A stretch of 64,000 nucleotides of DNA from Aurelia coerulea (Eukaryota > Cnidaria > Scyphozoa > Semaeostomeae > Ulmaridae): positions 5,726,501-5,790,500 of the forward strand of contig CM076944.1 in NCBI GenBank assembly GCA_039566865.1. Direction: 5' to 3'. Made by a program: the position numbers and the translations under genes. Within the stretch, counting starts at the first letter, position 1. Every line of letters begins with the position of its first letter. Of this stretch, positions 1 through 15,900 are shown piece after piece. The notes beneath the pieces were generated by a model. It searched no databases. It was given only the letters and a program-made list of their open reading frames with translations, and was not told the origin of the DNA.

Positions 1-801
1 TTTATAATTCACAGCTAATTACAAGCCTTTAGTTGATGTGAAACAGAGTCCAGACATTTCGCTGACCTGGGAAACTTAACCTACAAATTTACTGTAAATT
101 CAATCCAAAACATAAGCCAAAATCTGGTTGCAGCACTACAGGTATTTTTGTAAGAATATTGTTGGCTCAAAATCAAACCTGCATTAAAACTTTAAAACAG
201 TTCATAGCTTAGAACTTTATGTTTTTTTCAAGACTCGTTTTAATCCAGGTCTAAATTTTGAAAAGTTCACCCAACTGTTTCTGTTTAAATGTCTGAGGTA
301 CTCTAGGGTGGAAAGCCTTGTGTTTGCTACGCCAAAGGTTTACGCCAGTGGCTTGTCTTGAAATAGACCTATTGTTTTACCATTGTTCTCAATGTTGCTC
401 CGTGCGATAGATATTTGGTGTAAAATACATGTTTTTCAGCCACATTTAGGTGTCCGTTGCAGATTGAATTTCGCGTTTTGAATTCTTTTCTTTTTTTTGA
501 ATAACTTCTCGTTTTAACTTAGAAATTTTGCTCCAGTGTCTACAACAGCCATTTTGGTTTTGCATTCCAAAAATTGTTGAACATGTTTCCTGTTCCATTG
601 TATTTTTAAAGGAACAATAGAGGTAAGCAATGAATGGATGAATTTGCTACAATCTACAGTGAGTGTTCCCAAAGCTTGCAAAACAGAACAATTGTAGGTC
701 CAGGCAACAGATGTTCATTTGGCCTGTTAATTATTACAAACTCTTTTCTTAGTCATTTTGCAAAATTTACACCAAAATTACAAAATGTTGACAGAACTTA
801 C
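1..801. other. Intron of the SLC34-like gene (partial)
   Basis: This is the intron downstream, in minus-strand sense, of the third coding exon of the SLC34-like gene. I searched the minus strand for the next conserved transporter segment and did not find it, so the next exon should lie left of the window. I see no recognisable repeat here. Confidence 0.5.
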
Positions 802-1958
802 TTTTTGATGCAACCATTGCAACAACTATGGAAGTTGAGGTTGAAGAGCTCTGCACCAGAACGGTGGCCAGGACACCGATCATCAGCCCAGCGACAGGAT
901 TCTGCAGAACTTCGTTTGAAGCGAAAACCTCGCCAGCTGCTTTGCCTCCAAGAAGACGGAAAGCAGAACTCAAGAAACTCAGTGAACAAATGAACATGTA
1001 GAGAAGTGTCAGTAGGAGGCAGAATTTTCCAATAATCTTCAGGACACGTTTGATTTTTCTCACAGCTGTCAACTCTGCAACGATAAATTATTTTTCTTCG
1101 TCACTGGGCAGGGAAAACATTTTTCGCGTTGGGTTCGGGACACAGAAAGATAATTTACCCACGTAGAATTTGTGGGACGAAATTTCTCCGTCTGCAGACT
1201 TTGCGAAACAAAAATCTGTTCCTGCCAATTTTTAATAACATGGTGTTTGTTTTGAAAGACAAACTCAATTTTAGTTCATCGAATTTTGCGTAAGGTCGCA
1301 AAAATTTCATAGAATTTCATTTAGGCCAGTGGAATGTTCGAATCGCGCGCCAAAAAAATTTAGCCGCCAAAATTTGTCAAAATCAGTTCGTTTCACATTT
1401 CACCATGATTTCACATTTCAAAAAAGCACACTAGAGTTTTTTAGCATTTTTAAAATTGCAAAAATGATATGATGAAAAAACTATTTCATTCGAGTACCTG
1501 CACAGCGGTTGGACACTTTCGTACGACATGTGGGCAGACCATTCATTCAACAGGATTTCCACATGGAAGGGATGGGTCTTCCTCTTTCGAAATGTGTAAA
1601 ATTTTACAAACTTGGGCGAACTTGGGACTATCTGTTCGACCTAATTAGGTATAAATAACATAAATTAAGTAAAATAAACTCACCAGACCACTCGATTTCG
1701 TTTGATACAACATCGTCTGTAACGGCAAATGGATCTTTCTTGGGAAATCCGTCTTTCGCGCCTTCCTTCAAAACCACCACAACAGCAGATGTTTTACGCA
1801 TCTGAATTAAAATCAAAACTGTGAGTTAAAAACATTCTAAATTTTAGTCATATTCATGTCATTTATAAAAACATGAAAAGAATTATAAAAACCTTTGATT
1901 TCCTCACCTTAAACTCTTTCTCCGTTGAAGACGTTTCTTCGATTTTCACGGTCACCAT
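802..1958 (-). CDS. SLC34-type sodium-dependent phosphate cotransporter, N-terminal three exons (partial)
   Basis: Encodes the start of a type II Na/phosphate cotransporter, a plasma-membrane protein that imports inorganic phosphate with sodium. Exons in transcript order are 1958-1908, 1801-1684 and 1074-802, joined at GT/AG sites with matching phases (0, then 1). The start is ATG at 1958, giving [11 protein letters not shown]. Exon 2 carries an acidic cytosolic stretch ending NEIEWS. Exon 3 continues as [18 protein letters not shown], then a hydrophobic membrane segment ([20 protein letters not shown]), the LLGGKAAG segment, and a second hydrophobic segment ending [14 protein letters not shown]. 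The QSSS(T/A)TS motif is the hallmark of the first Na/Pi repeat and part of the transport site in SLC34 proteins. About 147 residues of an expected 600-700 are present. The rest lies off the left edge. The paralogue within the family cannot be told from this part. Confidence 0.93.
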
Positions 1959-2955
1959 TTTGTGAAGAAATTTCTGTGCTCAACGCTTTTATCACACTAC
2001 CTGTCAGGATGAGACGATTTTCATTAGCCAATCAAAGGCGAGGTGATGCAGCTGTCAGCTTCTCATTGGTTAATAAATCCATATCATCTGCTCATTGTGA
2101 AAGAAACATGTGATCATTACCTATGAATCATTCATGCATGTGATCAGAAAGAGTTCTACATGTGTACTATTTGAACAAAACATACACTAATCCCTATTTT
2201 CATGTGGCCAGCAACGCTTATTCCATGCACCGCGGATGCAAAAATCATGCTCCGAAATCATGTCGTTTCAAGTTAGATAAAACCGGTCAATCTTGTTGTA
2301 TCAGGCGACAGACGGAGAGGAAAGGAAAGCTTGACGTCATGGTTTTGATCCTTTTTGACCAGGGCTGCTTTTTGACGAAATATCATAGAATTGACGTAAG
2401 CACGTAGATTTTTGAAAAATAATGAATTTCACTCGGAAATTTCCCGGAGTTATCCCAGACTTACGATGATGTGTACCAGGGAGCTATACACTCCCTGATG
2501 AGTACTGTGAGTACTATCTATCCCTGCTGTAAACCTTGCTCAACAACAGGGACTAATAATGAAACACTGAAAAAGCTGACCCTATTTTCTGTTTCATTTT
2601 CATTTACATTGAATTCAGCTCACAGAATACTGTGTGCTAAATTCTATAGAAAATGAATATGAAAAAGCCCATGGGAATTGCTTCTATGCTTACCATTCGA
2701 TATCCAAATCTCTGTAGTAAACATGTTTTCCTTTGAGAGCTAACTCTGTTGTTTCAAGAACGGGATGGCAGCTATTGTTTACGTAAAGGCTTACTTGTCA
2801 CGTGGGCATTGTTTTCGAAGTCTCGCTTCCACGTGTCTATTGTCTTCCCGCCTCTCAAAGTGTTGTGATTTCTCGGAGGGGTGTGTCGATTGTTTTGCAA
2901 GCTGCTGGAGTTGGACGCGAGTTTATCGGATTTTTGACAAAAAAGTAATATTTAG
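1959..2955. promoter_or_regulatory. Shared intergenic region between two divergent genes
   Basis: The SLC34-like gene (minus) and the CAAX-tail gene (plus) start 997 bases apart, so this region should hold both promoters. I see no TATA box near either start. On the plus-gene side there are two CACGTG-type E-boxes: GTCACGTG at 2797-2804, and a second CACGTG about 30 bases further at about 2831. The first resembles a TFEB/MITF or USF site. Binding is inference. Confidence 0.4.
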
Positions 2956-5643
<2,688 letters not shown>

Positions 5644-5820
5644 AGACTTGAAGGCAGTTACAGCAATTTCCAGCCTTGTACTACAGCAAGACAAAGACAT
5701 TTTTTGGAGCACTCAAGGGCCATCGCCCCTATTGCGTGTCACTAGCAGAGTGCCTCATAGATATTTTAGGTTGCTTTTCAAAATAGCATAATTCAGATGA
5801 AGTTTAGCTTACCAGCAAAA

Positions 5821-5826
5821 AATAAA
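5821..5826 (+). terminator. Polyadenylation signal AATAAA for the CAAX-tail gene
   Basis: A canonical AATAAA lies 178 bases after the TGA stop of the CAAX-tail gene, a normal 3' UTR distance. It supports exon 2 as the terminal exon. Confidence 0.55.
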
Positions 5827-6906
5827 CTGTGTAGATGAATGAAGGTAACAGGCCTGAACGAAATATAGAGGTGATACAAAGTCATTTGGCTACAAAACAA
5901 CGGATGTACGAAAGAGGGCCACCTTATCTTGAAGATATGACCTCATAACTAGGGCAAAATTTTCCGCATTCTCCATTCTTCCACAAATAACGTGAAAAGA
6001 CTATGACTTTTCATTCATAGAACTAAACTCTAGACAATCTAAACATAAAAATCATTGTATTTGATCGATTTGATGTTCTGTAGTTCTATTTTGAGATTGG
6101 TCGCCACATGGCCGTTCATAATTTATTCGCAAATCAGGCAAGGTGAAGGATAAATTTGTGTTGCAATTTCTCTTCAGATATTTCTGTACTGTGCGAGTTT
6201 TGTCCTTTGAAAGCTTTTCAGTTTGAAGACCGAGACATTTTCAATAACTCTTGCCATGCCCATAAATCCCCTTTTCCTTCGATATTGACAAGTTTGTTGT
6301 TTGAACTTAGAAACTCCTCGGGTAAAGAGTGCTACCAAAAGCACTTTAGCTGAACCTTTTGTCTTTTGAAAGTCTAAATTCATAAGCCTCTTTGGCAGGT
6401 AGCAGTCTAGAAATAAAGGCATAAGAATTTTGCAAACTCGTGAATTTTTTAATTACAGGCTTATAGTTCTTGTGTGAAATTCATGGTATTATATATATGT
6501 GATAGATTTTATGAAGTAGTAGTATCTAAAGTATTAGAGAATACCTCTCCCAGGAAATTGATATAGAAGTTATGTTGTCATAGTAATCTTTTAGTAAATG
6601 AGCCTTTTAATCGTAAAATCTGCTTATGAGCTGGATCTTTTTGAGGTCTGAAATTTTTCGATATCGAAAGAAATTTAAATAGCTAAGAAATTGAGGAATG
6701 TATAGTGTGATTTGAATAGATGCAAATGAAAAAAATGTGGCCAAAGCAGGCAATTTTTTTGACCTAATATTCTTGCAGTCAACGTCTTTTTCACTTCATA
6801 AAATGCTCCTAAAAATATCAGAAAACGCTCCTCTGGAGCAGGAAAAGAGAATGTTCAGAAGTGTCTTTGCCTTGGAGTAGTAATTTGTCCCCCTTTGTCC
6901 CTCTTG
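5827..6906. other. Intergenic DNA between the CAAX-tail gene and PPCS
   Basis: AT-rich sequence with short open frames but none with splice context, composition or motif that looks coding. No repeat family recognised. Confidence 0.5.
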
Positions 6907-6970
6907 TGACGTCACTTAGTGCTTCCTGTGTCGAAGAGCTTTCCGTTCCTCTGCACTGCAAACTTCGAAA
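6907..6970 (+). promoter_or_regulatory. Putative PPCS core promoter with CRE and ETS-like sites
   Basis: A full palindromic CRE, TGACGTCA, lies at 6907-6914, followed by an ETS-like CTTCCTG at about 6922, within 65 bases upstream of the PPCS start codon. There is no TATA box. This layout is common in housekeeping-gene promoters. The transcription start is not known from sequence. Confidence 0.5.
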
Positions 6971-9900
6971 ATGGCGGATTGGCTTGAGTACTTTTCTCGC
7001 TCACGTCCACCATCAAATCTCGAAGAAGCGAAAAGAGCAATACAAGATTTTGCATCGAAACATCGGCAGCTGGGGAGAAACATTGTTTTAGTGACGGTAG
7101 GTGTTTAGATTGATTTATAAAGCAAAATAATTTATCTATCATTCATAATTTCGCATTGATTTCATGAAGCTGCCCTAAAAATGCAAAGTAATAAATTAGC
7201 AGTGCATAGATTAGCAATTAGGCCAGCTCAAAGCGAAGGAATAAGGCCAAGTGCGGATTGCTGTTGTTCATCGATGTCATAGTTTGCAGATAAACTGTCG
7301 TTGAAGTATCCGTTCAGGTAATTCCTTTGCGTGGGATTTCATGAATTCATATTTTGTTATGTGGACGGGAAGGAAAAGGAAGCCGCCATGTTTTAGGCCC
7401 AGTTTCTCTTTGGCCTAACCAACCGGCCTAACTCGGCAATAACAAACCAGTAAATGTTGTTGTGTGTTCGTTTTTTGGCGCGAAAGTTGTATTAATTATT
7501 TTGCAAATTTTATCGGGACAACATTCTTTTTTTACATTGTGGCTTCACCAGTTTGGTTTGGAAGAAGGATTTGTGGAGGGCCTATAAAGTTTCACTCCTC
7601 CCATCCCATCCGGATGGATCCATGCTACTTCTTTTCTTCATACAAGAAATTCCCAGGGGTGCATTCCATGCACTTAGGCCCGAAGATCTTCGGCGTAGTA
7701 GACCTGACTTTTTTGTCGGCGTAGCGGCATCATTTTTGATTTGACACCATAAGATGGATAAATTACCATGATGTTTACCCGGGCACAACAACAAATTTAC
7801 CCAGAATTGGCACGTTCTTGACTTCAGTAGCAGCTTAATTATGTCAAAACAATCGTTTTCTAGAACGAACGAATCATTAGCCACTTATTGATAGTACTCA
7901 TTATGCAAATAAGTCAACTTCAGGGGATGATGTAACTGGTGGCCTGCACAGAGGCTAGCATTCGCAGCATCACCGAAGATAGAAGGATCCCCTTCCTACA
8001 CAGTTACAGAAAGGTGCAGAATCCCAGCAAACAATAGACCTTTTAGCTATTCTAAAAGGAGCCTGGATCGAACGTTATTTTTATACATTTTTATACGTTA
8101 CGTTCGATCGAGTGGCGTTAGAGCTTCTATCACTATTGTGCACATTCGAAAATTCTACAAAGTGTAGCAAAAGTTTGTTCGATTCTGATTCTTTCCTGAA
8201 TAGTAAAAAGGTCTATGGCGCCATTGACTGGGGGAAGTTTTCAATAAAATTGGCTCTTGGCATGACAGAGTATGAAAATCTGCCTACCTTGGCGTGAACG
8301 TGAAGTTGTCCTCGATCTTTTCCCATGTGAATTAGCAGTTTCTTTTGACATGGCTCGGTGTACCTTCGGCGTACCTTTGGCGTAGGTTTTACGTGGAATG
8401 CACCTTGGAGAAACTTGGATGTAATGGCACCCCCCAGCCAGGCAGGGGAAGGGCTAGTGGGACTGCAGCCACCCCCCCATGAGAAGCAGTTAGCGGAAGT
8501 TTTGGGTTACTGTTGGAGGAAATTTGAAAAAATGACGCATGAACACAGCATTTTTTAGTGATTTTAGCCCCTCTCTGAGAAGTTCTAGGCCCTTTTTTGT
8601 AGAAAGATTTCTCGTGTCTTTCCTAAATGGGAAAAATTAAGAAATAATCTGTTGCGCGATCTTTGGTCCTAGGGGTGGCGCCAGGGGAGGGCTAGAGGTG
8701 ACTACAGCCCCCCTGCTGTCAGAAGCATCTAGCCCCACATCAGAGCAAACTAGGAGTTATTGTCCGAAGAAATTTGGCAAAATAATGTACAAAAACTGCA
8801 TTTTTTAGCCATTTTAACCCCCCCTGTCGGAAGCTCTGGCCCCTCTGTCGGAAGATGTCTGGCGCCACCCCTCTGTTTGGCACGGTACAAAGATTCCAAC
8901 CTGCTTTTGTTGGAAACCCTTCCCAATCGCGCAATGGATGCAGTCAAGTCAAAATCTCTGTGCACAGTGCAGCGCACATAATTGATTGGAAATTCGGAGA
9001 TTTGTGCTTAAATGCTCAAAAACGTGAATTGTCCCTTATGCCCCCCAAGTTTGAGAGGCTTCCTACGTCCCTTGGGAGGGGGGTCATCAAAAGTGAAGAA
9101 ACTTTTTTAAGTTGCAGTTCTAATTTTCTGAGTCATTCAAAACAGTTTTGATATTGAACACCAACCTCATCCCCAGGGCCTTGATTGAACACTACTGTGT
9201 GCTGCCACACTACACTTGGACATGCAGATTGCATTGGAACTTGGTAAACCGCACACTCAAGAAATTTCCATTTACAAATTTGTTTTGACTTCAACTTCTC
9301 AAGGGAAAATCAGTTTATTTCTGAGTGTGAGTTCTGTTAATACTTGCTTTGAAATGTTTGAAATATTTAATTATGTAAAAAATTAAGAAACACACATAAG
9401 AAACATTTGGTTGCATAATGCCAAAATTTTAAGAAACTGCCTACCATCCTTGGACCTAAATTCCTCGTAAAAGAATACCGGATGCACCAAAATAAACTAT
9501 GCACGTTTGGCATGCCACAATAAATCGTACACTGGACCGATTTTGAAGATTTATAACTTAATCTTTAGCAAAAAGCCTGAATTAGATTCTAGGACTTTTT
9601 GCAAATTTTTCCGTTTTCAGTTTTTAGAGCTAGAACCAAGTTTCTTAAAATGTTCGTTTTCAAAAACACTGAAAACGATCAAAAATGTTGATCAAATTTT
9701 AAAAGATTCAACATGAATGAACAAAGAGAAAACGTTTCAGGGGGATTTGGGGGTTTAGTATGAACTCTCATATAGCTGATTACAATTGGTTGATTTCTGA
9801 ATCGCAAATCACCATGAACAAGTTTTCTCTGTGTCCATTCATGTCGATTATTTAGAAAACTTGATTGATTTTTTTATCGTTTTCTGTGTTCTCGAAAACT

Positions 9901-12900
9901 AAAATTTTAGGAAGCTCGCTTCTAGCTCTGAAACTTAGAAACGAAAAAATTTGCAAAAAATCGCAGTATCTAATTCAGGCTTTCTGCTAATGATTAAGTC
10001 ATAAATCATCAAAATCGGTCGAGTGTACGATTTATTGTGCCAAACGTGCATAGTTTATTTTGGCGCACCCGATATGTGTATTGTGTATCATTGTATGTAT
10101 CTCTGTCTTTATTTCAGAGTGGAGGCACCACAGTACCATTAGAAAGCAACACTGTCAGATTTGTTGATAATTTCAGCCAAGGAACAAGGGGAGCAGCTTC
10201 TGCTGAGTATCCTTTCATAAAAGATGGGTACTAGATATTCTTATAAACAGGGAAGTGTTTTTGATGACCGACGGAAAGGGGCCTTTTTCTGGTATATATC
10301 ACCTGAATCTTTATTTTTGCCAATAACAAAATAGTGTAGCAGAAAATAATGGCAGTGTAGGCTGGTCATGTAGCTGTGAAAGATTGTTTGAAGCACTCCT
10401 TCTTGTCTCTTACTTTATTTTATATAAAGTACAGTATATATTTCTTTAAATACACAAAATACCTTCAAATGGATAAATAGCCTAGAGCTTAATGTGCTAT
10501 AACGTTTCGGGCTTTACCCTTCATCAGTAGTAATGAGAAGAGGGTATGTTAGAGCGTAAGAAGCAGAAAAAGAATAATTGATAGAATAGTGTATTAACAG
10601 AATGAAAAAAGAATGCGGCGCAAGAATGCGACGTAAAAGAAAGAGTGTGTGATACGAATAGGAAAACCTTATATTTCTTTGTTAGCATCTTTTGGTTCCC
10701 ACTGTGTTTTTAATGGTGTGGGAAACCCTTTGTAGGCATACTCATATTGCATGACATATCTTGTCTTTTTTATGTTACAATAATTGTTATTACAGGTGGT
10801 CTCTTGTATCTGTTGTGGACACAATAACTAAAATTAGAGTTGCAGAACCATGCTCTGAAGAAATTTGTCATTTTGATCAATGTAGATTTAGAGAAGACAT
10901 TTCACGAGTTGACACAGGAAAGGTATCCAGCGATTAGCATGCACTGCGTATTATGTATATCCTGTTTTTCTTAAAAGCTGATTGGTCAGAATTTACCATA
11001 CTGTGTTGAGTATACTATAATATGAGTTCTTAATTTTAGAGTTAGAGTTACAGTGAGACTTTGTAAGAGTGGAGCGCAGTCTCTGATGAAGTGCTGATCT
11101 GTTGATAGAACTGTCTTGTTACTGGAATTTGCTCTGCGATTTGATTAGCACACCTCCTTGAATCAGTTTAGATTGGTACTTACAAGTTACTGCAAATGGT
11201 AAAACGTTTTAACTTTTCTTCTGATTTACCAAATATTTTCAAAGTATACTTGGTGAGTCAAAAAAACTTAAACCATTTCAAAGGCTATTGTTTTTGAATA
11301 TAGATTAAAAAGATATACTCAAAAAAGCTTAAACCTTTTCGAAGGCTATTGTTTTTGAATATAGATTAAAAAGATATACTAGGCTAAATGTCTTGTTGGA
11401 AAGATATCATGTTGTTCAATTAATTTTTTGAACAGTTACCTAACATTTATTGATAACTCCATTCCCACATTATGAGGGGCTTCCTTGCAAGGGTCTCTTC
11501 AAATTTGACATAAAATCACATTCAATTTCCCCTAAAATGTTGAGTTACAGCTACAACTTAAATATGCTTTAGCATCTTTTGTCCTTTGGGAGAAGGGAAA
11601 AGTCATTCCAACAAACTTATTTAGGAGGGTCCCATCTTCCCACGTAAGTAAGTAATATTGTTAATGTTGTGAGGGAGGAAAACTGATGAATTTGATTGCA
11701 ATTTGTAGTGGTTTTTTAGGCTTTTTAGGGATGCCTTTTTCAGAAAATCTTTGGCAGCTCGTATGTGATTGTGTGTATGTAGGTTGTATTTGTAGTTTAG
11801 ATATATTGTAAATATTATGACAAGGGGAGGTTATGGTAAAAAATTTAAGATTCGATCAGACATTTTGGCTATCTAACAAGACATAACTATCATGTAAATT
11901 TCTTAACAGTTGTCAGGTACTTTTTGCAGCATGGATATGCAGTTATATTTCTTCACAGACAGAGATCCCTGGAACCCTTTTGCAGACATTTTGAAAGCCA
12001 CAATGCCCTTGATATGCTTGAAATGCAAGTTGATCAACATGGCTCTTGCAGCCTTGCAGGTAAAATGCTAACAACCAAAACTAGGAAAACTAATTTTATA
12101 TACCGGGTGTCCACAAAAAAGTACTCCTGTTTAAAAAATCACCAAAAATTGATCATCAAACCTTTCTGAATCGCTTTGTCAAAGACCCAAAAATATTCAC
12201 AGATGATAAAATGTCTGCTTTTGCTGTAGCAAAGTAGAAAAATTACATGTTGAAAAACCTTATTCTGAGCTATAGTTTTCAAGCAAAATAATCAATCTTG
12301 CCTAAGAGTCAAATTTTTCAGATTTTTTATCATCATTGAAGTCTCCAATGATAGTGTGCATTTATTTCTCTCATTTATTACCAAACTAAAAGTTTTACAT
12401 GCACAAAGAAATTGATCTGGCAATCATCAGTGCTTTTTGCAGTATGATTCAAAACCAGGTAGCCCTAAAAAGAGCTAAATTTGCTATTTTTTTAACTGAT
12501 TACAAGATCAGCTATGTCTTGGAAAATAATTTGGTCCTTGATCTACTTGACAAAAAAAGAAAATTGAAGATTGGCCATGTGATCAAATTTTGGTGAATTT
12601 TCAAACGGGAGTACTTTTTTGGGACACCCGGTACATATTTTGATCCATTGGACAGTTTTAAACAATTTAATTCAAAAAGCAATGAAGAGAAATAAGCTAC
12701 TATTGACTTGAATCTGTTAAGAACGAAGGCTGGACATTTTAGCTCATCTAAAAATTTGTCTACAGAACTGATTAAATTTGTAATTATTTCACAGTTAGTT
12801 TCAATTAACACTTAGATAGCCTGCCTATTTTCCTTGTTCTCTTCATATTTCAGTTGATGAATCTAGAGCCCCATGGCTTCAGGACATTCTCAGGAAGTAC

Positions 12901-15900
12901 AAAGAGGTATGAATTCAAGCTCTTTCCTATCATCATCAAAATGTCTAAAATTCAACATTCAGGATTTCATGTGAAAAATTTGAAGAGGGTTGTTTAAAGA
13001 TGACTGGATCTTTACTGGGGAGTCCAGCGAATAATTAGAAAAGTTGACTCAATCGGGAAATCAGCCATCTGAAAAAGCTCTACAAGAAGTGACAGACTGG
13101 TTGAGAAAAATGTTAGGGACTCAGATTGGAGAACATGGACACATCCATTATTTTAGTCACCTGTACAAAAATACAAGGCTAAACTTGGCCTTGTACAGGC
13201 CAAGTTATAGCCTTGTAGAGGGGATTATGACCTTGTTATGACCTTGTACTAACCTTGGAAGAAAATGACAAGGCTATCAGTAAGAGTCCAAGCTGCAACC
13301 AGTCCAACACAAGGTTTCCACAAGGCTTCTACAAGGCTAATTAGCATTTTTCAAGCCATTTACAAGGTTACAGCAAGGCTATTCCAGGCTATAACAAGGT
13401 TACAAGGCCATAACTACAAGGCTTCTACATGGCTATTACATGGCCTTGTATTTTCGTACAGGCTTTGATGTCTCAATAAATTTGTTGCAGTTCAATTGTC
13501 AGCAAGGAAGTGTTAAACCTTTTTCAGCAAACTCATAAATCACCTTTTATTTATTCATTGCTTATTAGGCTCAAAGCACATGCTTGCTGCTCCAAATTGG
13601 ATTTCTGACACTATCAGACTACCTGTTTCTCCTGAAAGCATCTGCTGAGGCGCTGGCACCTATGGGACCTCATGCTATGTTTTATCTTGCTGCGGCAGTT
13701 TCAGATTTTTATATCCCAGAAACTGATATGGTGAGTGTATCTAAAGTGGTAAAAATTTTCAATGTGCCAAGCCTTCAAATGGTTGCCTGACATCCAATGT
13801 GAAACTGACTCCAGTGTTTATTAGTAGAGATTGTTTGCGTGTAATTAGAGTAGTAATTGTATTTAATTGTATGTAGGTTTAATTTAGTTGCTCGTCTTTA
13901 TGTTAAAGCCATGGGGTAGTCATGGTATTTTGCTCCCCATGGTATCTCGTCCTGGTAGTGTAGTAAAGTAGTTCGTAAGTGTTGTTATAAGTAATCCCGT
14001 TTTTGTAAATTTTTATGCTGAATAAAAAAAAAAATTTTTTTCAATGTTGTCATTGACTGGCTTCAACATGAAAAACATACCAAGTGTCCCAAAAAGTACT
14101 CCTATTTAAAAAATCACCAAAAATCAATTATCACACCTGTGATAAAATTTTCTTTTTTACTTGTTTTTTTCAATGACCCAGAAAAAAATTTAAGATGATA
14201 ATTTTTTTTTGATACTGTAAGGTAAAACAATTACACAAATTGAAAACCTTACCTATACTTTTTAAGCATCAATAGTCAATTTTGCCTGAGAGTCTAAATT
14301 TTCAAATTTTCGTCTTAATATTCACCAAGAAATTTATCTGGTAACCATTAGTGCTTTCTTGCAGTATGATTCAAAACCAGTACTTGAGAAAATTTCTATC
14401 ATGAGCAGGAAGTTTTTCAAAATCAAGTTTTGTGTAAGGCTGAATTGGAAGATGAATTACAGTAATGTTTTCAACGCATTACAATATTCTTGAAAAATGT
14501 CTACTTTTTTGACAAACAAAACATTTTGTAAGATTACCATCAAGGCCTATTTTCTGACTTTTGTTTCAGTCTGAACATAAATTACAGTCGAACAACGGAG
14601 TATTGCAACTAACAATGCATCCAACTCCAAAGATGTTGTCGCCACTCGTTAAAGATTGGTCGAAGGACTCATTTGTTGTCTCTTTCAAGGTTAGTATTTG
14701 TTTATATTTTTATGCAGTTGATATGATATTCAAGAGAACATATTCTAGCTGGAATAGATATTTATTGCTGCAGATGCAAATAAAAAAGGACTAATATTTG
14801 AGCCAGATATATGCCTCAAGTAAGGGCCAGGTTCATAACGCGGAAACAAGTAGTTCCTTTTCTCAGAACTTGTCTGCGCTTGGTGAAAATTTGGTTATAG
14901 TATCCAGTGTTTATCTTAGTTCCTCCAAGTAGTCTGCACATTTTTTTAAAAGCTTTTGCGCTCTTTCCCCAGGATTAAGAAAGTTTAGCTCTTTGAAAGT
15001 CTCTTCGTGGTGCAAAATGTAAAAATTGCCTTTAAAGGCGAGCCTTAACAAAATATCTTTTTTCTATCCGACGCTCATCAAAGGTATCAGATAGTAACCA
15101 AAAGGTGCAAAAAGAATCACTCAGAGCTATCTTTTGGAGTACGCCAACCAGAAAAATCAACAAGCAGTTTACGTATCTCCAATAACATTCTATTAATCAC
15201 AATTTTATTCCTACATCACTTTCCTATTCTCAGTTCTCTTTACGTCAAATCGATACCCTTGATTACTATCCTAATCCTTCGAATTTGCCCTTCTTTTAGC
15301 TTGATTAGTGTCGGTTCTACTAATATTTCTTTGCTTGATAATGAGCTATGCTTGAAACGTCGTGCTTATTTCAATTCACATCAAAGAGCTTATATTTACT
15401 TTATTTATTTGTTTATCGCGCCAACCAGAAGCTCGCTATTAGCAGATAATCGACGTGTTTTTTTCTATATCAGAGTCATGTTAGAATTTGTTGATCAAAA
15501 AGCAGCAAGAACTTCATGAAGCGTTCAAGCAAGAAGAATTGTTATTTCTCATAACTTATCTCGCAACTTGTAACATTGCTATACTTATTTCTTATAGTTG
15601 GAAACAGATGTTAACATAATATCACGAAAAGCAAGGGAAGCGCTACAAAAATATCATCATCAGGTACGTCAACCACGGGGGAAGGGGGGGGTTCTTCCAT
15701 AGGAAAGGTACCTTGGGATGTGCCTCGAGCAAGGGTATACTTTTTCGAGCATCTAGTCTGGTCAAAGGTATACTTTTTTGCAATTTTGGTCTTGTCATGG
15801 TCTAGCGAAGGGTATCATGTTCGACAATATTGGTGTAGGGAACGGTCATGTTTTCAGCTAAGGTAGTCTGGGCAAGGGTTTTTCATCCTGACAACTAATT

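Noticed and set aside
10207..10234. Continuation of PPCS exon 2 to the stop at 10232
   Set aside because: Using the donor at 10207 and acceptor at 11916 restores the conserved family sequence ([11 protein letters not shown]), whereas reading through gives a truncated protein.
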